64,000 bases of DNA from Hyalella azteca. Lineage: Eukaryota; Arthropoda; Malacostraca; Amphipoda; Hyalellidae. The stretch's first letter is position 1. The number at the start of each line of letters is the position of its first letter. Below are positions 22,621-35,103 of the stretch, in pieces. The translations under genes and the position numbers were made by a program. The stretch lies in contig NW_025932549.1 of the NCBI RefSeq assembly GCF_000764305.2, forward strand, positions 67,990-131,989, in the 5' to 3' direction. The notes under the pieces were generated by a model that was given only the letters and a program-made list of their open reading frames with translations, was not told the DNA's origin and made no database searches.

Positions 22621-25600
22621 TCAGAATCCAAAGAAAAATTCAAAATTTTGAAATGAGAAGTCTTGAAGCGGCATTCCGTCTCTTCAATCTATACAATGAA
22701 GAAGCCACTGTAATGACTGGTGGGTAACTTTTAATCTGACTAAGTTGAACAAATTTCATACCAGCCTGGTTATGAAAATCATGTCCTTACCAGTCGGCTC
22801 AAGACTATCTACTCTGCCGAGATGAAATGTCTCTGCCTCAAAAAGTCCTTTTTGTTACAAATTAAATTAACATTAAATTAATTGAATTTGATTTTCATCT
22901 CGGAACTTGTGCGGTGGCAGCTAGAAACAGGTAAATTTTTACCTTCCCGCACTATTACTCGCCCGCAATACTGCACTCATAAATGGCCGATAGTCCTAAT
23001 TCATCTTGCGTAAATAAGGCTGAATGAAATTATTGTTATAATTGCCGCAGCTTCTTAATTTAGATTGGGTTATTTTTCTAGCTAGCCGTATCCCTTCTGA
23101 CGCCAAAATTAGTTACTAATGTACTATTTCTTAATCTGCCCGTGATACAAAGTTATTCATGCAAAAAATTTGTGTAATTCTGAAAGGCTAACAAAGGATT
23201 GCATTATTTCAGCCGAAGTCTGGGCGAATGTTTTACTCACATGTGTCAAATTCCCTTTCGGGACAAAACTGGCGTAGATATCCATGCATTTTTCCATTAA
23301 TGTCATACAGATGACAGTCAGAACTATTATAACTTCATAATAATCACCCAACAAATAAAATTTAAACATGATTAATAGATATCCTGACTTAGCAAAACGT
23401 AAATCCGTACACTTCATCCCAGTGAAACTGTCGACCGGCGGTAGAGAACACGGACCAATATCTGCCATACTTAGCGAGAAACCCGCTATGGGCCCATGAC
23501 CCGCAGTGGGCTCGCTGCCCCATGTTATCCTATAAACAACTTATGGATCCAAATATTTTCGTTAGAAAAGTTTTGATGTAACCGTTAATAGAAACATATC
23601 TTTGACATTTTCCAATTTTCTGCTGACACATTATTATCGTACATTTAATAATTATGTGAATTGTGAGGCTCCCCGTTTGTGTTCTTTACACCATTATTCT
23701 CGTTTGTATCGCCATATTTTCCTTCGCCGATACGAATCACTTGTCACAGGTGGTAAAATCATTGAATTTAAAATTAAATTAATTAACCTGGAACAGACGC
23801 GGTTTTTTATTTCGAATCCTGTTTCAGTAATTTCATTAATAACATTAGGGTGAAGTGCACACCCCTCTATTGCTAAGAATCAATCACGCCTATATATATG
23901 TATTTTCTATAAACTTCACTTATAACAGCTCGATGCATGGCACAAAAATAATTTCCTTATTCTGGCGATATGACAAATTTGCGTTAATTTATTCTTATTA
24001 AAATTCATGCTACGTGTTTAAATAGTTTCTTTCACGACGCCGGATTTGTCTGTGCTGCAGGCACCTATGCAATACACGCGTTTAGGTTCAGCTTGTCAAT
24101 TACTATATCTAAGTTCTATAAGGTATTCTCGATTTCGGTTAACGTGAAAAAATCGTGAACAAATCGTGTGAGATTCTTGAATTTTAAACAGCAGCCCTTC
24201 ATAGAGTTACATTCTTATCGAATCATTCTATTGGGAGTCTACAGTTGTATGCATCAATTTTATTAAAAATCCACCACAAAACGAATGCGCCATTGGAATT
24301 TAGTATTGAAATTTCTTTGTTCAAACTTCAAAATTTCTTTTTCTTGTTATCACTTTCATGTAGTCAGCTGTAGTCAACGGATCTAATGACATAGCCATGG
24401 AATCATTTACGACAACATCAACTAGCTTCATCATCACAATTACTAGCCCTCGTATATAGAATGTATGGCCATCAGTAGAATTGCTTTAAATTTTTTATCG
24501 TCAATATCCCCATTACCGTCTCTCACAGCATCAATTTCATTGGCGCAACACAATTTTCTATATTCTATAATATCACCATCTATAGCATCGAAAGGAACAC
24601 GTTCACCATAATCGTCAGTGTTCTTGTCACAATCGTATACATCCTCACATCATGAATTCATATGTTTATAAAATGATCACCATCATCGTCAAGATTTCAG
24701 TCAACTTCATGTAGAGTTCCAGCATAAATACCATCGATGCAACATAATTTTGTACATTCTTTAATATCACCATCATATACACCATCACATACACCATCAC
24801 ATTATCTAAAAGGACCAAAATCATGCATCGTCGAGGTTCCGGTCAACATCATGTTGAGTTCCAACATCAACATCATCGTAACGCTCGCTAACATCACGCG
24901 CAGGTTACAGTCCGACATGGGGTCGCTGCTGCGGCAGCCAAACCCAACCTTCCTTTTCCATAACAAGCCTTGCCGCTCCCACTCGCTAAAATGCCTACCG
25001 CAATCCTCACCGTCCGTCTCGACATCATTAACAATCCTCACGACATTAACAATCCTCACGGCAACGTATTTGCTCGGCATGATTGACTTGGACGGCCAAG
25101 ACTGCTGTGCTCTCAGAGATAATTGGTTCCGCTCCTCGACAAATACGGCTGTTTGGCGCATAATTTTCTCTATACGCGTCATTGGCTACACATCGTTATA
25201 ATAATTTTGTAATTTACGGTGCCGGCTATTTCTTATTATCTTCAATTGTATTCAGCTTAAAATTGTTGATTGAGTGCCTGAACACTGAATTTTAGTTATA
25301 AGTAGGTACTTTTGCGCCGCTATAGTAAAAACCAGCCAAAATGTTGAAGTTGATGTGCATTGGTAAAAAAAATCAGAAATTAGAACGAAAAAATTTCCTC
25401 CGGACAAACATGGAAGGCAAAAGAATGTAATGTACAACTCATTCCCAAGGTGGCAGAACCGTTGAAGAGAATATCAATATTTGAGACGCGGGTTCACAGC
25501 CCCAAGCATCTGTAAGAATCCGCGCCTAGCATTGGCGACATGTCAGCTTTCGCCTGTATGGGTATTCATGTTGATTGAGGTATATCTCACTACATTGTGA

Positions 25601-25683
25601 CTCCGATAACGTCAATATTTTTTAAATAAATGTCTCCTGTAACTTTTTTCTTTTGCCCCATTTAAAACTTCTCCGGAACTTTA

Positions 25684-25940
25684 GAGTTGAATTTAAAAAG
25701 TTATGAATACTAATTCTATTTTAGAAACGGCTGAACTCGTACTCGTGAAATTATGACAAACTTTCTATCGCTTGAATATGAATAAATTTCTAGGTTAGGT
25801 CAACTCGAAAGTTAAGAGAACTTTCGAGTTGAATCTAAAAAGTTATGAATACTAATTCTATTTTAGAAATGGCTGAACTGATACTCGTGAAATTATAACA
25901 GTTATTATCGCTTTAATATGAATAAATTCCTAGGTTTGGG
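25684..25940. repeat. Tandem duplication of about 145 bases
   Basis: Two adjacent copies share AAAAAGTTATGAATACTAAT, TCTATTTTAGAAAYGGCTGA, ACTCGTGAAATTAT and AATATGAATAAATT. The second copy is a few bases shorter. A short inverted repeat (AACTCGAAAGTT / AACTTTCGAGTT) sits at the junction between the copies. Confidence 0.85.
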
Positions 25941-28900
25941 AGAACTTTCTACGCTAGCTTGGGGTAACTCATATAAGACGCTTTCGTTTTGCGAAGTTAC
26001 CACGAGGTTTAAATTTAAAGGTTCAGAAATTCCACGACCATGACGACACTATTCTTTTTTATCAGATGGAAAATGGATTTTAAAGAATACAAAAATATTG
26101 ATAAATTAGCTAATAATTTCAAATGTACGTGCAAAAGATTCAAGTGAGAATACATAAATATGAAAAGTTAGAACAAAGTTTCAAAAAGATACAAATAATG
26201 GTTAAAGCACCGTAATACGCTGAGCTGTTTTCTTGTAGGCTACGAAACTGAATACTCGTATAAACGTTAGTATAATGAATATCATTACTACGAATATTGT
26301 AAATAATAATAATTACTCTGACTCTTATAAATGTGAGAGAATCTAGATTATCTTATGTGTGCGAACTAAGTAAACAGTTTGCTAATTACCAATAATCTTC
26401 GTTCGAGAAAAAAATATGCGTATTCGTCGGAGAAAAATTAAACAAATTGTAATCGATTTTTCCCGCGTAACTCTCGTCATTATTTATGAAGATTACTGTT
26501 CATTGCTTGATGAACTAACGCTTGTCATTTATACGCAAGGCACCGTCCTATATACATATATGGGAGTGGCGTAACAGTTATAGTGGTGTCAGCGTTGATC
26601 AGTTTAATTTAATTTTTCCTTCCTGTCATCGTTGTTTTATGGCACATTTTCTCTGTATTTGGATATTGCCGAGTGAGATGTTTGCTTTTTTTCCTTATAT
26701 CAGACTATAAATTATAAAGTATAATTTTTCATTTTATTAAGTGAAATTCTTTTGCAGTTTCAACACTATTAATCTGATTTCAAGTAATACGTTCATGTAT
26801 TATAGAAATAATCTCTTTCAAAATCTTTATCCCGGGAATTTTTTTTTAAAACGATTCGCTCATTGCACTTTTTGAAATGGATGTTTTCGCATGGTTGTTA
26901 AAAATGTATTATCAACATTTATTGGAAATAATTTTGCGCGGCTGTGATTAATGCGTATAGTCGTCACATTCCAAGAGTTCGTCGTGGAGAACCTTGCGCT
27001 TTAATACTGCTGTAACTTTCGTTAGATTGTGCTTTTGGGGCCTTTGTGTTATTTGTGATCCACGACGTTGTGCTGTGTTAGTTATTAATAGTATGGGATT
27101 ATATTTGTAGGAATACCTCAGACTCGGCCATAGATTGCCGCATCTTGAAAAGTTTATTTCTTTCAAAACCTCAGTTATTAGTTCAACAATACGAGCAGTT
27201 GATTCAGTACGTGTGATTGGCATTGTTCTTTTTCTGTGATTATTCTGTATCTTAGTTTGTCATCAGTGCTTACGTTTTCAATAAAATGTTAAATATACCT
27301 AACTCACTTCCCTGCTCGCTGAAGTAAACTCACACAAATCGCTGTGTACTAACGACGCACCAAAGTGTCTATTCGATCTCGGCTTGTCCCAAAATGAGTT
27401 GGCACATGCACGTGCGTAAAACGCAACTCAGCCAGCCGGAGCGCGTAATTAAAGTTACTATTAGCGCGTAAATATGAGCGCTTCTATGAAGGAGCCTAAC
27501 GGCACTGACGACGGATACTAAGGCAGCTTGTGATAAATAATTTTATTGAAAAACATTATAAGAATTTTTTCCACAGACAGTCGAATGATGTCACAAATAT
27601 AATGCTAGGTAGAGACAGTTCGTGTAAGACATAAAATGCTAAAAGCATAAGCATTTTAGATAACTTCAAAACAAGTAATCAACAATGCAAGTGTAAAAAT
27701 TCAAATGCAATATATAGCCAAAGCTTTAAACGCACCCATATTGAAATTATGGGGTGTAGGAGCCGAAATTGTCTTCTTTTATGCTTGTAATTTTCTCGCC
27801 TGTGTGTCAATCTTGATTTATGACAGGAGCAAAACTAGCATTAAGATAACATAACCTCAACAGCTGAAGCAAGCAATCTCTGCAAGTTTTTGGCAATTAT
27901 AAGCTATCTTCTAATACAGCATCGTTATGATAGAATAATGGCACGTAAGTATATATAACTGGTGGCCATTAAACACATGGTGAATGGCCAAAGATTATTG
28001 TCCGAACAAATTACTTTTTCCTTAACTCAAAACAAAAGTTTTTATAAAATTAAGCCATCCCTTCCGTGCAATGTAGTTTATTTCTGTGATGTAACTTTAA
28101 CGGATAATTTTGATAGACAATAAATGAATAGTGTCGGATGAAGATTAAATGGAGTTAGCCAGTAAAAAAATTATCTCTCCATAAAAACTTCTGTTAATTT
28201 TACTTGGATTTAGTTCATCATCCTCACAATTCGTATTTACTCGTCCCTCAGAATTATTTCCATGTAGAAAATCTATAATTAACAATGTTTTTAAATGAAA
28301 TTTTTTTTATCAAATCTTGCATTTGTGTGTTCAACAGCCCCAATTCTAGAAAAGTTTTTAATGATGAATACTTATATGTTGTTATGTAAAACAGAGAAAT
28401 TCTTCATTCAAAATGTTGCCTCACGCAACAGAGAAAATAAAGATCATTAAATATATCACCTCAAGAATATAGTTCGACCAAGAAGTGCGAGTACATGAAA
28501 AACTTGCGTACAAATGTAAAAGAAATCGGGACAAAAGGAGACATACAACGTTGCGGTAGACCACAAGCCCATACAAAATGATAATTCAATTCAGAATGAA
28601 GAACAGTTCAAGTCGCATATCTAACTGCGATAAATATGAGTGAAAGTTTTCCATTTAACATTAACAGGATTCCAAAAATCCTTCTCACGGACCACGAGAA
28701 GAGGCAAATTTGACGAATAATTTTTGAAAATCATAGAAAAATTCAAGCACTGAAAATCTTAAAGAAATTTTACGACGCTATCGTGACTGAGGAGTGGCAT
28801 AGCGTCAACAATGATCTCAATATCATATTTTTCATAGGAAAGAAATGGCGGATCGGTAACTGATAGTTCTGAATCATTTTAAACAGATGATTTCTGAATG

Positions 28901-29401
28901 TTCATAACTCGAACTATGGGATAATCATAGCACGTAGAATACTTTTCTACCAAAAATATTGAGATAAACCTGGAAGAGCTACAATATTTTATGAGCTATT
29001 CCCACAGAAGTATTTCGAGTTATCTAAGCCAAGCATAATTTTTCGTTTCGGTGACCCGCCGTCGCCATAACGATTTCTTTAATTTTTGGCGGTCCTACAT
29101 TAGCATACCTCAGTCCCATGTTGATTAAAACTAGACGTTATTCAAGACTTTAAAAATATTTCGCCACATGCAAAGATAAATTAACGAATAAACTGCAACA
29201 TTTCGAGAACAGACCGTTGTTATTACCGGCCGCATTCGAAAGACACCCAATCAATGAATTCCGTTGTTTGCATAATATTTCAAGTGTGCTGAATAAGTCA
29301 ATCTGTATGGAACTTAGAAAGCAAATGTTTGGGGAAAACTCTTGAGTTTTTTTTCAACTAGTTTGTATGATTGTCCTAAAAAATTAACTTGTACGCATCA
29401 T

Positions 29402-29420
29402 TCCCCCCCCCCCTCCCCCG
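29402..29420. repeat. Poly-C run
   Basis: A near-uninterrupted run of C broken by a single T. Its length is likely to be unreliable in the assembly. Confidence 0.85.
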
Positions 29421-32400
29421 ATGCAAAGCTATATCTATTATTATCAGTTCTATATGCTATTTAAAACTCTTGCCATTTCCCCATTCAATAACCTATCATG
29501 ATATAAGCCATTTACCAAAACATTATGAACTTTATTAATGCAAAGTTTGCAGGACGATAATCAATTAATGCCATGCGACATCCGGGAGGGTATCACAGTC
29601 GTGCCCGAGAAGCAGGCGTCCTTCTTTTGCTGATGCCGGCTTCTTGGCCTCCATGTTTATTTCAGCAGGGCAAGCGACCGAAAATGCATTCTTTCGCGCG
29701 CTAACTAGTTATCTCTGTGAGACTGCTTTATAATTTTTCAGATGGCAATGTGCCACAACATTTTCGTCGCATGGCGGCTTCGTTTATATGCCTCCATGCC
29801 CTTGAAGCTCTGCATGGATCCGGGATCAAGATCATAGTTTTGCGAACCGCAGCCTCTTTGATCCAAAAGGACTCGAGACGCGCCATTTTCCCTTCATTTC
29901 AACGCCGGGATAAGATAAGCGAATTCATGCAAAGCAGAATTTTGCGTAAACAATCCGGGCCCAGTCCAACCAACTGCTTCGTATTATCTAAAGCCCTTCA
30001 GCTTCTGTCGTCTTTTTCTTCGTCACTCGCAGCCGAAGGCGGTATAGTTTTCCATCTCTTTCGGTAACGCCTAAGCAAATGTCGACGTAGTCGTTAGCTT
30101 TGATCGTATTTATTGATGGTCAGTTAGTGAGCATCCCGGATCTCGTGTTGATAAGGAGCGCTGCTAAAGAGCAATGTATTACGCCGGGTTACCGGAGCTC
30201 GGCGAAGAGTTTCTTGATGGTCGCCAGGAATGGATAGGCTGCGATAGCGACGACGGTTGAGTCTAGAGGGGCGCGTCGACCAGGCACTGCCCGCCGCTGG
30301 ATTGGTTTATGCGCCGCCGTAGATGTCAGTTGTTTGATCCGGCACGGCCGCTCCTCGTGAACCTCTAGGCTCTCATGATCGTTTCTATAAGAATATTACT
30401 GGAATTCTCTGCTCTGTAGGAAAATTATGATATGTTTTTGAAGAAGTTTTTGATTTTGTAAGTAATGTCTTAAATATTTTGAATTTAGCGATACAATTTA
30501 TAAACATTTTATTTGAAAACTTTGTAAGAGTGAATCTTACCGTTTCAACGTTAGAAAATAATTCAATAACTTTGCCATTTTATAACTATATATTTCTCAG
30601 TTTACTATTAGATCTTAATATTGTTAATATGCAATGAAAATGCTTGGAAACCTGTTATTATAAGTTATTAATATTTCGATAGTTTTCATAAGAGTAAGTA
30701 AAAATTTTACTGACTTGGACAAATGCAATTCAATCTATATTCAGGGTGAACCATTTTTGTCATCTACGTTATGATAAACAGGATAGAAGCAGATAATCAG
30801 ATTAGCGTCCGTCAACAATTTTTTATACCCACGGGAAATGAGGTCACTTTGTTGTACTCTACACCGAGCACCGGAAGAAAACGAAACATCATCTGAAAAA
30901 ATTGTTCCGTGAACATTTGAAGCACATGTACACATTAATTCCATTAGTGGTATCAATTCATCTTATCTAGTACATCGAATGATAATCATCATCTATATAT
31001 AAACTGCATTAATCATTTTAAAACTGCACTGATGATTATTGTGACAGTGGTCGGAATGTCTGAGTTGTTTATCAAGATTTAATAAACTTGATAGTCAATT
31101 AATCTCGATAGTTTGACAATCCTAGGGCATTTGAGCCTGTTGTTTTTAGCTTATTTATGGTTATGGCACTATATTTTTACTTTCAAGTTATTCCATGAGA
31201 ATTAAACTGTACCTATACATATGTCAAACCAATATTGATTGGAATATCGTATTTTCAATGTTTAACTTTATTAACAAAAAGCAAATTACCTTATAAGCCA
31301 CCAAACTGTACAAACCAAAAAAACATAATATTTACTCGTGGAGAATATGTAGAATATGAATCAAATTAAGTACGGCTCTTACATAGGACGGCTCTCTTCA
31401 CAGTTACCTACGAAATCGGCATAATGAAATTGAAGTTAAAGGGACGGAATTTTTGTTATGGATTACCGGCCGCATAATTTGCCATCGTCTTCGACGATTT
31501 ACGATTATCCGTCAGATCTACCGACAATGAAACCGTCCAACTATTTTTACGTCCATTTTTAAATGTTGATTGTCATTTTCGGCAAAATTGAACGTTGCTG
31601 AAAAATATTTCATTGTATGAATAAATTTTTTATTGAAAGAAGCAGAAGCCAATCTAATGTTATGAATATCAATTATGCCAGTTTCATGGAAATAATTTGA
31701 GTCATGTAACAGAAGGTGCTTATTTTATGTTACATCTAGTTTTTGTTGTAGATTGAGCTTATCACGAGCTCGAGTAATTAAGATTTTTGAAGTGTCAGTA
31801 AATAATTCTGGTGTGCGATCGATGTCTTTGCTGAGAAAATTCAACCTGTGAACATGATTATAGCGCCATTGCAACGTACATGTTATTATTGTCTGTCAGC
31901 TTTCCACTAACTTTTCCCACTTTCAGATTCTGATTTTTTTTTATTTCATACCATAGATATCCTAAAACGTTTTTTTTTTCAACATGGAGTTTTAGAACAA
32001 TCAGACTAGCCGCTAACGGTACGAAAGATGGGCGACCTGGTATAATATGAATTCTAAACCTTGTTTGTCCCTATTTCTCGGAATGAAACCAAAGCCAAAA
32101 TATCCTTCTGCGGCGTGACTCGCACTATTCGCGTCTACCTGGGCGCATTATTTTGACCATTTCATTTATAATATTGCTTAAATTCTACGACGTATCATTT
32201 TCCGGAAGCTTATTTAAGCCTTACCGTCAAATTCCAGCGAGAAGCCCCGCCATGCCTAGCGTTACTTTAGGCCTACCGTAAAGACCTTTTCGCTCTGATA
32301 ACATCACTAATTTTTAAGCCAATGAAAACAATTTATCATCTCAGCTCAGGATAGAGATTCATTTTATATAAACGGAGCTCAGCTAAATACACGTATAGCC

Positions 32401-33005
32401 TGAAGTTTACCTATAATTCAGTCATAATTACTTTGCGTGCGTCTAGTCTTTGCATTATACAATACACTAATTATAGGGTAATTGGGTGCGGTAGTTTTTC
32501 GTTGTTTGTTTTTTAGGCTCATTCGTAACAGGATCGGATCTTGAAACGTCTCGGCAAAAATTCCAAAAAATATAAAGATCAAAATGAAAGCTTCTTTTTT
32601 CAGTTAACATTTTCCTTTCCCGCAAGACGCTGATAATTTAAGGACTCCCGATAAAAAAATAATAGTTTTATGTTGCAATTAAAGATCCTTTTGCGCTAAA
32701 TGTATGGAGACAGCAGCTCTGCAGCTTATACAGGATTTATCCAGACATTCTTATTTTTTGAAATAAGATTGTCATACCAAAATATTGTGTGCTTAACCTA
32801 AAACATAGTCGAAAGTTTATCTTGCGATCATCTCTCTTTTGTGCGTTCATGTCTTCTGCAGAAAGGCAATATAGCCGAAGCTTAAAGAATTACAATTAAC
32901 CATGATTAGCCACGATTATTAGATTGAAATCCTGGAATATTGTAAAGAAAGTCTTGTGCGTCGCTGCAGGCGTCAGATGCGCCACGGTGACAGCGAATGA
33001 ATGGA

Positions 33006-33376
33006 GCTGGCGGAGATTTGATGACAGGTCGTTAGTGGAGATTTGATGAGGCGTCGCTGGCGGAGATTTGATGAAAGGTCGTTAGTGGAGATTTGATGAG
33101 GCGCCGCTGGCGGAGATTTGATGACACGTCGTTAGTGGAGATTTGATGAGGCGCCGCTGGCGGAGATTTGATGACGCGCCACTGGCGGATATTTGATGGC
33201 GCGCCACTGGCGGATATTTGATGGCGCGCCACTGGCGGATATTTGATGACGCGCCACGGGCGGAGATTTGATGACGCGCCACTGGCGGATATTTGATGGC
33301 GCGCCACTGGCGGATATTTGATGACGCGCCACTGGCGGAGATTTGATGACGCGCCACTGGCGGAGATTTGATGAGA
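33006..33376. repeat. 25-base GATTTGATG minisatellite with two subfamilies
   Basis: About 15 units of roughly 25 bases, each centred on GGAGATTTGATGA or GGATATTTGATGG. The first part alternates two unit types in a 50-base higher-order pattern (GTCGTTAGT units with GCCGCTGGC units). From about 33170 the array switches to nearly homogeneous GCGCCACTGGCGGATATTTG units. All three minus-strand frames are open through the array (repeats such as ARHQISASGAS), which follows from stop-free repeat composition. Confidence 0.9.
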
Positions 33377-33440
33377 CGCCGCCCGACGCACGGTAGCAGC
33401 GTATCATTAAGAAGCAGCAGGCAACTTGCTGCTTCTTAAA

Positions 33441-33633
33441 CTGTAACTTCTTGTACTGCTGCTGTAACTTGCTGCTGTGCCGCTGTAACTTGCTGCTCTG
33501 CCGCTGTAACTTGCTGCTCTGTCGCTGTAACTTGCTGCTCTGCCGCTGTAACTTGCTGCTCTGCCGCTGTAACTTTCTGCTCTTCCGCTGTAACTTGCTG
33601 CTCTGCCGCTGTAACTTGCTGCTCTGCCGCTGT
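33441..33633. repeat. 21-base GTAACTTGCTGCTCTGCCGC minisatellite
   Basis: Nine near-identical 21-base units, seven codons long, reading LLLCRCN on the + strand. It begins about 65 bases after the preceding 25-base array. The ATG at 33451 and the resulting 64-codon frame are not preceded by any coding signal I recognise, so I treat it as a repeat and not a gene. Confidence 0.9.
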
Positions 33634-33923
33634 TTGCTTCTATAATTGCTGTTTCACTTCTATAATTTACAACTCGGCTGTATAACCTTAATGCTAGAAT
33701 GTTCTAGCATGTCTTTATTTTATAACTAATAACCGCGCCCTTTAGGTTGTTAGCTGTTCGCAAATTTTTCGCAAAATATCACTTACAGATTTATGACTCT
33801 TCGCACAATATCACTTAAAATCTTTTAGTAATTGAGACAAAGACAAACTCTATTCTATATTAAAATAAATGATAATGTTGAGAGAGCGGCACAACGCGCA
33901 TGCCTTCCAGGAAGCATTTAGTT

Positions 33924-33992
33924 TAAGGGGGAGGGGATGGTCGGTATGAGGAGGGGGAGGGGGTGCTCGGTATGAGGAGGGGGAGGGGGAGT
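33924..33992 (+). repeat. G-run cluster upstream of argos
   Basis: Repeats of TCGGTATGAGGAGGGGGAGG give at least six runs of four or more G on the + strand within 70 bases. Such sequence can form G-quadruplexes. It lies about 240 bases upstream of the TATA-like box preceding argos. Confidence 0.7.
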
Positions 33993-34227
33993 TGTTCCCT
34001 GCGAAGTTCATTCACAAAAGTGCCTCGAAGCTCCTCCTTCATCTCATTCAAGAACGGCAGCTTCCCTTCTTCTCAAGTCCGTGTCTTCGCGCGAGTTTGA
34101 ACCGTCGTGACCCTGAGAAACAACACAAACATAGTCTTAAATTTCATGTCTGTCATCAAATCGCCTTTTTGATAGATGACCGTCCTTTTAGGGCATGTTT
34201 TTGCGATAAGTCAAGATATTGAACTCT

Positions 34228-34236
34228 TTTATAAGG
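34228..34236 (+). promoter_or_regulatory. TATA-like box, candidate argos core promoter
   Basis: CTTTTATAAGGAGG contains TATAAG. Transcription would begin about 30 bases downstream near 34258, about 240 bases before the first in-frame ATG of the argos exon. No clear initiator motif was seen. Confidence 0.35.
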
Positions 34237-34497
34237 AGGCTCACAGAAGCGAGATGTTGTTAGTAGTAAACGAGTAACAGTCGCGTGAGGTTGTGGACGC
34301 TACGCTGCAGCTAACTCTGATCCGCTGTACAGGTGCTCGCTAGCGTTGCGCACCTTGCGCTATTTTACATTGTGCGATCAAAATACGCTGAAGTATTGAA
34401 GCATTCGATATTTTTCAGTTCGTTAATTCATCTCCTCATTTCGGACGAACTGAATTGCGATTTTGAGATAAAATTTACGTTTATAATTTTTTTTCGC

Positions 34498-35103
34498 ATG
34501 GGTATAATAGTTGGCCAACGTGTATCAATGCCTCAAAAATCCATAATGCTTCCGTCAAACGAGATAAAATCGCGAACCAATCTTACACATGATAATTTAT
34601 GCACGACTACGACGAATAATGCGCCGATTTTTTCTGTTGAAATGAAAAAATCTCCTTCGGCATCCTCAGATCCACAACTTCGGGAAGAATCTCTTTTTAG
34701 CAAGATGCAGAACACCGCAAGAACCACAATCAATCTCTCACACACAGCCACGTCGAGAAAAGATCGTGCATGTGGTTGGGAACCGCGTGAGATTCAACAG
34801 CTCGGTAATTCGTTCTCTTCAAGTTGCAACACCAGACCGACACATGCGGAAGTCGGGGAAAATTTCATCCGCTCATCTCGACGATGCTTTGCTTTCCCGA
34901 TGCTCGTCCTGCTTCTGACGATATTCGACGCCACTAAGATTGAAGCCCGCACTTCTGTGTCCACTCGTCATGGTTCGTCAGTGCCAATACTTGACAGCTA
35001 TCCGTCCTATTCATCGGAATACCAACCAGACTATCCACCTGAACTGAAACCAAGAATACCGGATGAACCACTGCACGCGGATCGCATCTTTTTCCAGCAA
35101 GGG
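34498..35103 (+). CDS. argos: argos exon 1 (N-terminus, signal sequence)
   Basis: The frame is open from before 34333. In-frame ATGs are at 34498, 34528, 34546 and later; the ATG at 34900 directly opens MLVLLLTIFDATKIEA, which alone would make a short signal peptide with likely cleavage after IEA. The stretch before it is polar and shows no domain. After it come a Tyr/Pro-rich segment (SYPSYSSEYQPDYPPELKPR) and FFQQG before the strong donor GTAAGT. The first 400 bases may be 5'UTR if the downstream ATG is used. Confidence 0.7.

Larger units (their letters stand above)
19700..34200. other. Long intergenic region between schnurri and argos
   Basis: About 14.5 kb of AT-rich DNA without a recognisable gene. 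It holds an inverted-repeat element (about 21.9-22.6 kb), a 25.7-kb tandem duplication, a poly-C run at 29.4 kb, a relatively GC-rich block around 29.6-30.4 kb with a 116-codon frame that matches nothing I know, and the minisatellite cluster before argos. The stretches 22.8-25.6, 26-29.4 and 30.4-33.0 kb show nothing I can name. Confidence 0.6.

Noticed and set aside
24737..25201. 154-codon plus-strand frame and overlapping minus frame
   Set aside because: Low-complexity start (CATCACCAT-type sequence), no recognisable domain, no splice signals that fit.
33006..33633. CRISPR-like array
   Set aside because: Units are contiguous tandem repeats without unique spacers, in an evidently eukaryotic setting.
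33032..33645. Repeated-protein frames (ISASGASSNLR type and LLLCRCN type)
   Set aside because: Direct translations of minisatellites whose unit composition lacks stops in several frames; all frames are open at once.
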